Shown in pieces: positions 41,788 through 52,636 of a stretch of DNA of 59,800 bases. The translations under genes and the position numbers were made by a program. The notes under the pieces are model-generated. The model was given only the letters and a program-made list of their open reading frames with translations, had not been told where the DNA came from and searched no databases. The stretch comes from an uncultured Gemmiger sp. (GTDB lineage: Bacteria > Bacillota > Clostridia > Oscillospirales > Ruminococcaceae): contig CALXHQ010000014.1 in NCBI GenBank assembly GCA_944388145.1, positions 1-59,800 on the forward strand, written 5' to 3'. The stretch's first letter is position 1. Each line of letters begins with the position of its first letter.

Positions 41788-41841
41788 ATTTTACCGTGCT
41801 GTTGTATCCACCTTGTATCGTTTGTCTATCGTTTTTGTATC
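41788..41841 (-). promoter_or_regulatory. Activator-type promoter with four 11-bp-spaced direct repeats
   Basis: On the minus strand GATACAA occurs at 41835-41841, a degenerate GATAGAC at 41824-41830, and GATACAA at 41813-41819 and 41802-41808. All four are exactly 11 bp apart. The nearest repeat ends 8 bp upstream of a -10 TAAAAT (41788-41793), and the array covers the -35 position where no consensus is visible. This is the geometry of PhoB/OmpR-type response regulators that replace the -35. Confidence 0.65.
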
Positions 41842-42196
41842 TTTGGCGCTGGCCGTACCCTGCAATGCCGGAGCATGAACGTCATCTTTTGTATCTTGAT
41901 GGCTTTTGGACGGGGCGGTGTTTCCACCGGTACCGCTTTTGAATCTGACACCGGTTCTCTGCACAAGGAAAGCAGCGGCCGGCCTGTACCAAACAGAAAA
42001 TCCCGGTGCGCCTTTTCGCCAACCTCTTAGGAAGTGCATGGCTCCTTGCTGCCTTTGAACGGGGCGTTATAAGAATTATTTATGGATACATAAAATGAAT
42101 AAACTTGAATAAATAGATACTGCATGATAGTGTAAATGTAAACAAAAAAGAATTTGATGCCGAAGGATTTTTTTGTGAATAAACGGAGGAAATATT
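41842..42196. other. Divergent intergenic region
   Basis: It separates the ABC-2 operon from the UxaA-like gene. It contains one more GATACAA (minus strand, 41889-41895) that is not in the 11-bp register, and a weak plus-strand promoter (TTGAAT 42105-42110, 17 nt, TAGTGT 42128-42133). The last ~140 nt are AT-rich. No gene is supported. Confidence 0.4.
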
Positions 42197-43699
42197 ATGG
42201 AAGTCAACGCATTGCTGATGCACGACAAAGACAATGTAGTCACCTGTGTCAAGGAAGTACCCGCCGGCGAGCAGGTTATTTACCGCAAGGCGGGCGAGCT
42301 CTGCACGCTGACTGCGAAGGAAACCATCCCCGCCTGCCACAAGGTGGCACTGCAGCCGCTGGCCGAGGGGAGCGACGTGTTCAAGTACGGCGAGCTGATC
42401 GGCCGCACCAGCAGAGCCATCGACCAGGGCTGCTGGGTCTGCCACGAAAACATTTACAGCGTCCCGCGCGACTACGCGAGCGAGCTGGTTCCGGAGACTG
42501 ATGCAGAGGTGCCTGAGATCGTCCCCACCAAAACGGGGCTGAAGTTCTGGGGGTACCGCCGCGCCGAGGGCCGACCCGGCATCCGTAACCATGTTTTGAT
42601 CCTGCCCGGCTGCGCCTGCGGCAGCGAGACCGCCCGCATTGTGGCCAGCCAGGTGCGCGGGGCGGTGAACATTGTCTTCAACACTGGCTGCTCCGATGTG
42701 GCCGCCAACACGGCCATGTCCCAAAAGGTGCTGACCGGTTTTGCCTGCAACCCCAACGTCTACGGCGTGGTTATCATTGGCCTTGGCTGTGAGACGGTGG
42801 GCCACAAACAATTGCGGGAAAAGATCCAGGCCATGACCTCCAAGCCGGTGGTTTCCTTCGGCATCCAGGAGGAGGGCGGTACCCTCAAGACCATTGAGAA
42901 GGCGGTCCGTGCCGCCCGGGAGATGGCCGCCCAGGCCGGCATGCAGCAGAAGGAACTGTTCGACATCTCTGAGCTGTTCCTGGGCATTGAATGCGGCGGC
43001 TCCGACGCCACCTCCGGTATCGCCAGCAATCCCTCTGTGGGTGAGCTGAGCGACCTGCTGGTGGATTACGGCGCCACCAGCATGATGAGTGAATCCATCG
43101 AGTGGATCGGCGCCGAGCACGTTGTGGCCCGCCGCGCCGCCACCCCCAAGATCCACAATGAGATCATTGAGGTCTGCCGCGCTTATGAGGAGCACCTGAA
43201 AGCCGCCGGCCAGGACTGCCGTGCCGGCCAGCCCACCCCCGGAAACAAGGCAGGCGGTCTGTCCACCCTGGATGAAAAGAGCCTGGGCTGCATCCGCAAG
43301 GGCGGCACCTGCCCCATTGTGGAGGTGTTGGAACAGGCCGCCCGCCCCACCCGCCACGGCGCCATTGTTATGGATACCGCAGGGTATGACATCTCCTCCG
43401 TCACCTCGATGGTGGCGGGCGGCTGTCAGGTGGTCATTTTCACTACCGGCCGCGGCACCCCCACCGGCAACGCCATCGTCCCTGTGGTCAAGGTCACTGC
43501 CAACGAGCGCACGTACCACAACATGGAGGATAACATGGATGTGGACCTGTCTGCTGTTGTCCGCGGCGAAAAGACCGCTCAGGAGATGGGGCAGGCGCTG
43601 CTGGAGGAGATTGTCGCCATCGCCAACGGAAAGCTGACCAAGGCAGAGGCCTACGGCTTTTCGGATATTGCGGTGGACCATGTCTGCCGTTTTGTGTAA
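42197..43699 (+). CDS. UxaA family altronate (sugar acid) dehydratase
   Basis: A 500-residue enzyme with an N-terminal SAF domain (residues ~1-95, start MEVNALLMHDKDNVVTCVKE) and a large C-terminal dehydratase domain. The latter has FWGYRRAEGRPGIRNHVLIL, LGIECGGSDATSGIASNP and STLDEKSLGCIRKGG, which are characteristic of the UxaA/GarD family. These iron-dependent enzymes remove water from altronate, galactarate or related sugar acids to give 2-keto-3-deoxy acids in hexuronate breakdown. GGAGG lies eight bases before the ATG. No other uronate gene is adjacent, so the exact substrate is open. Confidence 0.88.
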   Translation: MEVNALLMHDKDNVVTCVKEVPAGEQVIYRKAGELCTLTAKETIPACHKVALQPLAEGSDVFKYGELIGRTSRAIDQGCWVCHENIYSVPRDYASELVPETDAEVPEIVPTKTGLKFWGYRRAEGRPGIRNHVLILPGCACGSETARIVASQVRGAVNIVFNTGCSDVAANTAMSQKVLTGFACNPNVYGVVIIGLGCETVGHKQLREKIQAMTSKPVVSFGIQEEGGTLKTIEKAVRAAREMAAQAGMQQKELFDISELFLGIECGGSDATSGIASNPSVGELSDLLVDYGATSMMSESIEWIGAEHVVARRAATPKIHNEIIEVCRAYEEHLKAAGQDCRAGQPTPGNKAGGLSTLDEKSLGCIRKGGTCPIVEVLEQAARPTRHGAIVMDTAGYDISSVTSMVAGGCQVVIFTTGRGTPTGNAIVPVVKVTANERTYHNMEDNMDVDLSAVVRGEKTAQEMGQALLEEIVAIANGKLTKAEAYGFSDIAVDHVCRFV

Positions 43700-43854
43700 G
43701 GCGGTACGCGGCACCCCATGGCAAGCGCGCCGCCGGGGGTTGAGAACGGCTGCTTTGTATAAAATTCAAAAATAGTACAAAACGGATATACATTGGCCTG
43801 CTGTTGCCGGAGAAAAGGGCTGCCGAGCCCTCCGCTGCGGCAGTGGCAAACCAA

Positions 43855-43899
43855 AAAACAGGAGCACAACCTTTAGGGTTGCGCTCCTGTTTTGATTTT
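43855..43899. terminator. Bidirectional terminator
   Basis: AAAACAGGAGC-A-CAACC pairs with GGTTG-C-GCTCCTGTTTT, with an A-tract before and GATTTTT after. It serves the convergent UxaA-like and pyrG genes. Confidence 0.85.
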
Positions 43900-43925
43900 T
43901 GGCTTTGTCAGGCGGGAATGCGGTG

Positions 43926-45584
43926 TTACAGCTCTTCCCGCGGCTCGGCCATGCGGGCGTGGTAGCGGTCGATCATCTCACCCTGATACTTCAGCGCCGC
44001 GGCGATAAAGCCCTTGAACAGGGGATGAGCGCGGTTGGGACGGCTCTTGAACTCGGGGTGGAACTGTACGCCGACGTAGAAATCGCGCTCGGTCAGCTCC
44101 ACAGCCTCCACCAGGCGGCCATCCGGGCTGGTGCCGGCGATGGTCAGACCCTTCTCCTGCATAATATCGCGGAAATCATTGTTGAATTCGTAGCGGTGAC
44201 GGTGGCGTTCGTCAATCTCGGTCTTGCCATAGCAGGCAGCCATTTTGGTGCCCTCGGTGATGACGCAGGGGTATTTGCCCAGGCGCATGGTGCCGCCCTT
44301 GGGAATATTGCCCTGCTGGTCAGGCATCAGGGCAATGACGTTGTGGGCGCCGTCAGGGGTAAACTCGCTGGAGTTCGCATCGGCAAAGCCCACAACATTG
44401 CGGGCATATTCCATCACTATGATTTGCATACCCAGGCAGATGCCAAAGCAGGGCAGCATATGCTCACGGGCATATTGGGCAGCCTGAATCATACCCTCGA
44501 TGCCGCGGTCGCCAAAACCACCGGGGATAATCACGCCGTCCACATCGTGCAGCTCCTCGTCGCAGCGCTGCTGATCCACCAGGTTTTCGCTGTCCACCCA
44601 GCGGATATCCACCTTGCTCTCGTTCTCAAACCCGGCGTGGTACAGGCTTTCCATCACGCTCAGGTAAGCGTCATGTAGCTTGACGTACTTGCCCACCAGG
44701 GCGATGGTGCACTTTTTGCTGCGGGTGGCAATGCGGGAGATCAGCCCTTTCCACTCAGTCAGGTCGGAGGGCGGGGTTTCCAGGTGCAACTGACGGCAGA
44801 CCACGTTGGTCAGGCCGGCGGCCTCCAACATCAGCGGGCACTCGTACAGGCTGGGCAGGGTCAGGTTCTCAATGACGCAGTCGGGCCGCACATTGCAGAA
44901 CATGCTGATCTTGCGCTTGATGTCGGCACCCACGCTGCCGTCGGCGCGCAGCACGATGACATTGGGGGTGATGCCCATGCCCTGCAGCTCCTTGCAGGAG
45001 TGCTGCGCGGGCTTAGACTTATACTCGTTGGAGCCGGAGATGTAGGGCACCAGCACCACGTGGATGTAGCAGCAGTTTTCCGGGCCCTGCTCCACGCCCA
45101 CCTGGCGGATGGCCTCCAGGAAAGGCTGGCTCTCAATGTCGCCGGTGGTGCCGCCGATCTCGGTGATGACCACATCCGCCTCAGTGCTTTTGGCCAGGTT
45201 GTAGATGTAGCTTTTGATCTCGTTGGTGATGTGGGGGATGATCTGCACTGTCTGGCCCAGGTAAGCGCCCTGACGCTCCTTGTGCAGCACATTCCAATAC
45301 ACCTTGCCGGTGGTCAGGTTGGAATATTTGTTCAGATTTTCGTCGATAAAGCGCTCATAGTGGCCCAGGTCCAGGTCGGTCTCGGTGCCGTCATCGGTGA
45401 CAAACACCTCGCCGTGCTGCAGGGGGCTCATGGTGCCGGGATCAACGTTGATGTAGGGGTCAAGCTTCTGCGAGGCGACCTTCAGCCCGCGGGTCTTGAG
45501 CAGACGGCCAAGGCTTGCCGCCGTGATACCCTTACCCAGGCCGGAGACGACGCCGCCGGTGACAAATACGTACTTTGTTGCCAT
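43926..45584 (-). CDS. pyrG: CTP synthase
   Basis: A 552-residue enzyme. The N-terminal synthase domain starts [20 protein letters not shown] and has the expected [13 protein letters not shown]. The C-terminal glutamine amidotransferase has the nucleophile Cys in CFGICLGMQ and the catalytic His-x-Glu in [11 protein letters not shown]. It makes CTP from UTP, ATP and glutamine. GGAGG lies nine bases before the ATG at 45584; the open frame continues to 45683 without support. The length is a little above the usual 530-545. It is downstream of, and on the same strand as, the nitrogen-assimilation genes, separated from the ANTAR gene by a terminator. Confidence 0.97.
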   Translation of the reverse strand: MATKYVFVTGGVVSGLGKGITAASLGRLLKTRGLKVASQKLDPYINVDPGTMSPLQHGEVFVTDDGTETDLDLGHYERFIDENLNKYSNLTTGKVYWNVLHKERQGAYLGQTVQIIPHITNEIKSYIYNLAKSTEADVVITEIGGTTGDIESQPFLEAIRQVGVEQGPENCCYIHVVLVPYISGSNEYKSKPAQHSCKELQGMGITPNVIVLRADGSVGADIKRKISMFCNVRPDCVIENLTLPSLYECPLMLEAAGLTNVVCRQLHLETPPSDLTEWKGLISRIATRSKKCTIALVGKYVKLHDAYLSVMESLYHAGFENESKVDIRWVDSENLVDQQRCDEELHDVDGVIIPGGFGDRGIEGMIQAAQYAREHMLPCFGICLGMQIIVMEYARNVVGFADANSSEFTPDGAHNVIALMPDQQGNIPKGGTMRLGKYPCVITEGTKMAACYGKTEIDERHRHRYEFNNDFRDIMQEKGLTIAGTSPDGRLVEAVELTERDFYVGVQFHPEFKSRPNRAHPLFKGFIAAALKYQGEMIDRYHARMAEPREEL

Positions 45585-45722
45585 ATTGCACATCCTCCGC
45601 ATCCAGTATACATACACATTTATTATACACTTGCCATCCGTCCTCACGCAAGTGCCGGCGCGAGATTTCGGCACAAAGTGCAAAAAAAGCCGGATAATCC
45701 ATCAATTTCGCTGTCATTGCAG

Positions 45723-45754
45723 CAAAAAGTCCCTGTGCCTGCGGGCACAGGGAC
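45723..45754 (-). terminator. Terminator of the ANTAR regulator gene
   Basis: GTCCCTGTGCC (45729-45739) pairs with GGCACAGGGAC (45744-45754) and on the minus strand continues into TTTTTGC, directly after the regulator stop codon. Confidence 0.85.
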
Positions 45755-45768
45755 AACGGCGCCGGCCG

Positions 45769-46338
45769 TTACTCTTCCATTTCCTCAATCAGGGCTGTGG
45801 CCACCTCGCCGCGGGTGGCGCGGGTATCCATGGCCTGCTTCTCAATCAGGCGATGGGCCTCCGCCTCGGTCATGCCGCGCCGCTCAATCAACAGGCATTT
45901 GGCCCGGTCCACCAGGCGCAGTTGGTTCAGCTTGTCGGCCAAGCGTGCATTCTCCGCCAAAATGACGGCCAAGCGGCGGTAGCAGCTGGCGGCCATCTGC
46001 ACAGCCTGGCGGAACTGCACGCCGGAAAACGGCTTGCCAAGCACCAGCACCCCCTGCTGCTGTAGCTTGGGGGAGATCTGAAGGGCGGTGGCGCTTTTGG
46101 CAAGCAGCAGCACGCCGGCGCGGCTCTTTTCCACCGCCCAGGCGCCCAGCTCATGGCCAAATTCGTCGGGCAGCGGGGTGTTGATCACCACAATCTCAAA
46201 CTCCTTCTCGCCCAAGCGCCGCCGTGCTTCGCCGCCGCTGGCCACAATGACCGGGCGGGGGTAGCCCATCTCGGTGACGTGCCGCGCCAGGTATTCATTG
46301 GCCGTGGTACCGGCCGATGCGATCAAAGCCAGCGGCAT
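45769..46338 (-). CDS. ANTAR-domain response regulator (antiterminator)
   Basis: A 189-residue protein. Residues 1-120 form a receiver-like domain and residues ~132-184 an ANTAR RNA-binding domain (LADKLNQLRLVDRAKCLL and MTEAEAHRLIEKQAMDTR). The position expected for the phosphorylated aspartate is occupied by Asn53 (VVINTPLPDEF), so classical phosphorylation is doubtful. ANTAR proteins bind paired hairpins in nascent RNA and prevent termination, often of nitrogen genes. AAAGGAGG precedes the ATG. It lies 64 bp downstream of glnA on the same strand, supporting a role in controlling the two glutamine synthetases. Confidence 0.88.
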   Translation of the reverse strand: MPLALIASAGTTANEYLARHVTEMGYPRPVIVASGGEARRRLGEKEFEIVVINTPLPDEFGHELGAWAVEKSRAGVLLLAKSATALQISPKLQQQGVLVLGKPFSGVQFRQAVQMAASCYRRLAVILAENARLADKLNQLRLVDRAKCLLIERRGMTEAEAHRLIEKQAMDTRATRGEVATALIEEMEE

Positions 46339-46402
46339 ACGGGCGACCTCCTTTCACAGGGGTAAAAAGCGGGCAGAAACACAGAGTGCACAAGTCCGGA
46401 GG

Positions 46403-47713
46403 TTAGAGAATGGTAAAGCAGTGCTCCCGTTCCCAGACTTCCTGGTTGGGGGCTTTCTCGTAATCCAGACAGAGCTGGGTCTGGTACTCGAAATACTTGT
46501 TCAGCAATGCCAGCGGCAGCTCTTTCATGATAAAATCGCTGGAGGCAGCCACCGTGATGGCTTCCCGCAGGGTGGCGGGCAGGCTTTCCATGCCCTCGGT
46601 GCTGGACTGCAAAAACAGGTTGCGGTTGACCGGGGCAGGCAGCGGCAGCTTGCGCTGGATGCCGTCCAGCCCGGCGGCCAGGATCAGCCCGATGGCCAGG
46701 TGCGGGTTGCAGGCCGGGTCAGGGCTGCGCATCTCCATGCGGCACAGCTCACCGTGGGCGCTGGGCAGCCGTACCAGCTGGCTGCGGTTCTGGCGGCTCC
46801 AGCTGATGTAGCGGGGCGCCTCGCAGCTGCCAAAGCGGGCATAGCTGTTGGGAACCGGGTTGCAGAAGGCAGTCAGCTCCCGGGCGTGGGCCAGGATGCC
46901 TGCCATAAAATGGCCGGGCTCGCTGTCAGGGGCAATGTCGCCCTCAAACAGGTTGACGCCGTCCCGCTTCAGAGAGATGTTCACATGCAGACCGCTGCCC
47001 GCCTGACCCTGCAGCGGCTTGGGCATAAAGCTGGCAAACAGGCCGTTGCGGCCGGCAATGGCCTTGACGGTGCTTTTGAAGGTGTTCAGGTTGTCGGCTG
47101 AGCGCAGCGCCGGGGCGTAGAGAAAGTCCACCTCGTTCTGGCCGGGGCCGCTTTCATGGTGGCTGTGCTGGGGCTTCAGGCCCAGGTCCTCCATGGCGAA
47201 GCAGATCTCCCGGCGAATGTCCTCACCCTTATCCAGCGGGGCAATGTCAAAGTATCCGCCGTGGTCAAAGGGGATCTTGGTGGGGTTGCCCCGGTCATCC
47301 GTCTCAAACAGATAAAACTCGCACTCGCAGCCCACGTTACAGGTCAAGCCCAAGGCTTTGGCCCGCCGCACCACCGATTGCAGGTATCCCCGGCAGTTGC
47401 CCTCAAAGGGTTTGCCGTCGGGCAGGGTGATGTCGCAGTACATCCGCATGACGCGGCCCTCGGCGGGGCGCCAGGGCAGGATGCAGACCGTATCCGGGTC
47501 CGGCCACAGGACCAGGTCGCTCTCCTCGGTGTTCATGAAACCGGCGATGGAGCTGCCATCGAAACAGACGCCATGCTCGAAAGCGCCGGCCAGCTCGCTG
47601 GCAAACAGCGAGATGTTTTTCTGGTTGCCGAAAATGTCGCAGAAAGTCAGGCGTACAAATTTAACGTCGTTGTCCTCGGCAAAATTCAGCACATCCTGTG
47701 CAGTATGCTTCAT
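46403..47713 (-). CDS. glnA: Glutamine synthetase type I
   Basis: A 436-residue enzyme. It has the N-terminal beta-grasp and the catalytic domain motifs CFDGSSIAGF, CECEFYLFE, GQNEVDF, GSGLHVNISL and RMEMRSPDPACNPHLAIG. The length matches the compact GSI-alpha form of Firmicutes. It makes glutamine from glutamate, ammonia and ATP. The start at 47713 has GGAGG ten bases upstream; the frame is open to 47860. It lies between glnN and the ANTAR gene, all on the minus strand. Two hairpins lie between it and glnN, so it may be transcribed separately or by read-through. Confidence 0.93.
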   Translation of the reverse strand: MKHTAQDVLNFAEDNDVKFVRLTFCDIFGNQKNISLFASELAGAFEHGVCFDGSSIAGFMNTEESDLVLWPDPDTVCILPWRPAEGRVMRMYCDITLPDGKPFEGNCRGYLQSVVRRAKALGLTCNVGCECEFYLFETDDRGNPTKIPFDHGGYFDIAPLDKGEDIRREICFAMEDLGLKPQHSHHESGPGQNEVDFLYAPALRSADNLNTFKSTVKAIAGRNGLFASFMPKPLQGQAGSGLHVNISLKRDGVNLFEGDIAPDSEPGHFMAGILAHARELTAFCNPVPNSYARFGSCEAPRYISWSRQNRSQLVRLPSAHGELCRMEMRSPDPACNPHLAIGLILAAGLDGIQRKLPLPAPVNRNLFLQSSTEGMESLPATLREAITVAASSDFIMKELPLALLNKYFEYQTQLCLDYEKAPNQEVWEREHCFTIL

Positions 47714-47755
47714 AGGGTGGAAACCTCCGTGCATGGGGTCGTTGACCGGGTCCAT

Positions 47756-47802
47756 AATCTCAAACGGCCCGCATGGGATCAACCAGCGGGCCGCTTGAGA
47801 TT
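47756..47802 (-). promoter_or_regulatory. Leader hairpin upstream of glnA
   Basis: AATCTCAAACGGCCCGC (47756-47772) pairs with GCGGGCCGCTTGAGATT (47786-47802): a 17-bp stem with one wobble position and a 13-nt loop. It is not followed by a U-tract. It lies about 45 nt before the glnA start and could be a regulatory or processing element. Confidence 0.55.
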
Positions 47803-47891
47803 GCGTAAGAAACCGGAAAAGAGAGGCACATCCGCCGTGCTGGCACACGACATCGTGCATCGGGAAATGTCAGAAGGAAAACGGGAACAGC

Positions 47892-47929
47892 GCGGCACAT
47901 CCGGTCAGGCCGGCGGCCGCCTGTGCCGC
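47892..47929 (-). terminator. Hairpin after glnN
   Basis: GCGGCACA (47892-47899) pairs with TGTGCCGC (47922-47929) around a GC-rich inner stem (GGCC/GGCC). The minus strand continues GCTGTTCCCGTTTTCC, a weak U-tract. Confidence 0.5.
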
Positions 47930-47948
47930 AACCCGGCGGCTGACGCCG

Positions 47949-50039
<2,091 letters not shown>

Positions 50040-50143
50040 ACTTCATACTCCTTTACTTACTGCGGGCCGGCGCCGCAAATTGCCGCAGAGCCGACCTTTT
50101 CCGGCAGACAGATACACTTTCCCCGCCGGCTGGTTATACCACA

Positions 50144-50175
50144 AAGGGCGCTGCGAAACTATTCGCAGCGCCCTT
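50144..50175 (-). promoter_or_regulatory. glnN leader hairpin, candidate ANTAR-binding stem-loop
   Basis: AAGGGCGCTGCGAA pairs perfectly with TTCGCAGCGCCCTT. Read on the transcript with the last two pairs open, the loop is the hexanucleotide AUAGUU, with A at position 1 and G at position 4 as in ANTAR targets. It starts about 8 nt after the predicted transcription start. A second matching hexaloop hairpin, expected in the two-hairpin motif, was not found with confidence. Confidence 0.5.
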
Positions 50176-50189
50176 GCTGTTATGTGTTC

Positions 50190-50218
50190 ATTATAGCGGC
50201 CCGGTTGGCAAAACGCAA
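50190..50218 (-). promoter_or_regulatory. Promoter of glnN
   Basis: On the minus strand TTGCGT (50213-50218), a 17-nt spacer and TATAAT (50190-50195). Confidence 0.7.
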
Positions 50219-50311
50219 TAGGCGCTTTGCCAAAATCCACCGGGGGCAGGCCGCTGCTTTTTTGGTTGGTTTGGACAGTTCTTCGGCAAAAATGCCTGCC
50301 GGACGGCAAAT

Positions 50312-52609
50312 TCAAGGGCGGACCGGCCTGCCTTGACGGCGGCCCCGGCGGCAGAAAACAGCCATCCCTGCAATCCCCAGCAGGCTGATGAGATCGGCCA
50401 GGCGCCAGAACCAGAACCCCACAAACTGAACCTGCACACTGCCGGCATACCCTGCGGGCACAGTCACGGTAATCAAACCGTCCTGCTCGCCCAGCATGGC
50501 GCCCTCTCCGGCGGTCAGCCGGTAGCCGGGGTAGCTGAACAGCGGCAGCACCGCGGTGGCCGGCGCGTCGGAGGTGTTTTCGCAGTCAAAGCCGGCCTCC
50601 AGTGTGCCAAAGGTATAGCTGCTTACCACCAGTTCCGCGGGAAAAACGGGTTCGGTGTTTTCCCAGGCATTCGGGCTGCCGTCGGCCATGCCGTAGGGCA
50701 TATACTCGCCGCCGCCCACCTGGTCCGCCAGGTTGTCGATGGCCGCTAGGCTCTGGTAGCTGACCACCTCACTGTTGCGGCAGACTTCATAGGTCAGCAG
50801 CCCGGCGGGCAGCAGGGTCAGCAATGCCAGTGCCGCCGCAGCAGGCCGCAGCCAGCCGGCTTTGCCGCGGCGCAGCAGGGCCAGTGCACAGCAGCAGCAC
50901 ACGGCAAGCAGCACGGTGGCCAGCCCTAAAAACCGCCAGGCAAACTGTAATTTGCCCAGCAACTTGGACAGCCACTCCACATTCAGATAGATCTCATACC
51001 AGGGGAACAGCGTGCTGGACAGCCACACTGCCGTCAAGCCAAGGCCAAGCGTCCAGCCGCCCAGCCGCAGGGCGTTGCGGTCAGTTTCGCGGACACCGGG
51101 GTCCATCAGGCAGCAGAAAAACAGCAGTACGCCCAAGCCCAGCACGGTGCCGATGGTCAGCGGCATCTCGTTGGCAAGGCCCACGTTCAGCGACTGGGAG
51201 TAACCCTCGCCCTGGCCAAACATCAGGAAGATCTGGCCAAGATGGGCCGCGCTGTCCCGCAGGGTGGAGGCGTCGTACTTGCCGCTGATGCGGCAGGCCC
51301 CGGACAGCATATATTGCAGCATTGGCACCAGAAACCACAGGTTCCAGACCACAGCTGCCCCTGCCGCCTTGCACAGCGCGGGAAGAACTGGACGGCGGAA
51401 GGTCCGCCTGAGCATTGCCAGGCAGAACAGGATGGCAAAAATACCCGCCATCTCGGTGGTCAGCAGATGGGTCTGAAGCAAGCCGGAAAAACCCACCGCC
51501 AGCGGCAGCCAAGCCAGCCGGCCGCCTGCTTTGGGCTGGGTATAGACGCGCCAGAAACCGTATACCACCACCGGCAGAAAGATCATGGCCGAGTATTCGC
51601 CCACTGCCGCCCGGACGTACACGTTGGTCAGCCGGTAGGCGGACAGAACATACAGGGCGGTGCCGGTCAGGGCAATGCCCTCGCTGCCGAACATCTTTTT
51701 TAAGCAGTAGCGGGTGACCAGCGCGGTGGCTAACGTCACACCCAGCACATACAGCTGGTATACCTGCTGCAGGCTGAACCCGATGATGCGCAGCACCGCC
51801 GCCGGATAGAGCAGCAGGTCCGAGTACATCAGGCTGAAAGGATACCCCTTGCCGTTGACGATCTCCGGGTCCATCCGCACCGGGAACTGCCCCGCCTGCA
51901 GGCCGGCTTTCAGCCCCTCAATGCGGGTTAGATGGATGGACATATCGTGGCCGTAGATCAGGTAGTCAAAGCCCAGCGGCAGGCAGGCCACCAGCACAAT
52001 GCCGGCAATCACCAGCGCGCTGTACCGCATCCGCAATGTTTTGATGGGGAAGGGAAGCTTGCGCAGCGCCACCAGAAGCACCCAGTCCGCCAGCAGAAAA
52101 AAGGCCGCCAGCGTCAAAAAACGCACATACGCCCAGGCGTGGGTGGGGATAATCTCGGCGCCCGTCACAAACATGACGCCGCCGTTTGACGAAAATTGCA
52201 GCTGGGCATTCTCACACGCATGGGGCATCCACAGGGAAAAGACCGTTCTGGTGCGGGAGGAGGACAGCGTCACCGGGTCATACTGTGCGGTGGGCATGAT
52301 CTCGTCCACAAAGGCGGCCGAGCCGTCGCCGCCGTTGGTCACATAGGTGACCGACACCCGGTAGCTGCCCGGTTCCAGATCAATCCAGCGGGTGGTAGCA
52401 AACACGCCGGTGTAGTCCTGCACCTGAACACCGCGGCTGTCGTTGAGAGCCTGCTCGGTATAGGGCACCAGCAGATCCGGTGTGATGGTCACCGCCTGCC
52501 CGGCATGAAAATCCCCGGCAAAGCGCAGCAGCAGCACCGCCGCCTCTGCCAGCAGCAAAAGCGCCGCCCACCAGTTGCGCCGGGTAAACAATTGTCTCAG
52601 ATGCCGCAT
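50312..52609 (-). CDS. Large polytopic membrane protein (PF10131/GT-C-like)
   Basis: A 765-residue protein. An N-terminal membrane anchor is followed by an extracytoplasmic beta-sandwich (~40-155), ten or more membrane segments (~160-620), a second extracytoplasmic domain (~640-735) and a last helix. The loop HDMSIHLTRIEGLKAGLQAGQ with Asp/His near the first luminal loop, and FSLMYSDLLLYPAAVLRIIG, resemble the 6-pyruvoyl-tetrahydropterin-synthase-related membrane family. That family has the fold of GT-C glycosyltransferases using polyprenyl-linked sugars. GGAGG lies eight bases before the ATG. It is followed by no obvious terminator. A role in glycosylation of the cell surface is inferred. 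Confidence 0.65.
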   Translation of the reverse strand: MRHLRQLFTRRNWWAALLLLAEAAVLLLRFAGDFHAGQAVTITPDLLVPYTEQALNDSRGVQVQDYTGVFATTRWIDLEPGSYRVSVTYVTNGGDGSAAFVDEIMPTAQYDPVTLSSSRTRTVFSLWMPHACENAQLQFSSNGGVMFVTGAEIIPTHAWAYVRFLTLAAFFLLADWVLLVALRKLPFPIKTLRMRYSALVIAGIVLVACLPLGFDYLIYGHDMSIHLTRIEGLKAGLQAGQFPVRMDPEIVNGKGYPFSLMYSDLLLYPAAVLRIIGFSLQQVYQLYVLGVTLATALVTRYCLKKMFGSEGIALTGTALYVLSAYRLTNVYVRAAVGEYSAMIFLPVVVYGFWRVYTQPKAGGRLAWLPLAVGFSGLLQTHLLTTEMAGIFAILFCLAMLRRTFRRPVLPALCKAAGAAVVWNLWFLVPMLQYMLSGACRISGKYDASTLRDSAAHLGQIFLMFGQGEGYSQSLNVGLANEMPLTIGTVLGLGVLLFFCCLMDPGVRETDRNALRLGGWTLGLGLTAVWLSSTLFPWYEIYLNVEWLSKLLGKLQFAWRFLGLATVLLAVCCCCALALLRRGKAGWLRPAAAALALLTLLPAGLLTYEVCRNSEVVSYQSLAAIDNLADQVGGGEYMPYGMADGSPNAWENTEPVFPAELVVSSYTFGTLEAGFDCENTSDAPATAVLPLFSYPGYRLTAGEGAMLGEQDGLITVTVPAGYAGSVQVQFVGFWFWRLADLISLLGIAGMAVFCRRGRRQGRPVRP

Positions 52610-52636
52610 GGCATGTTCCTCCTTGCATTGTCCCGG

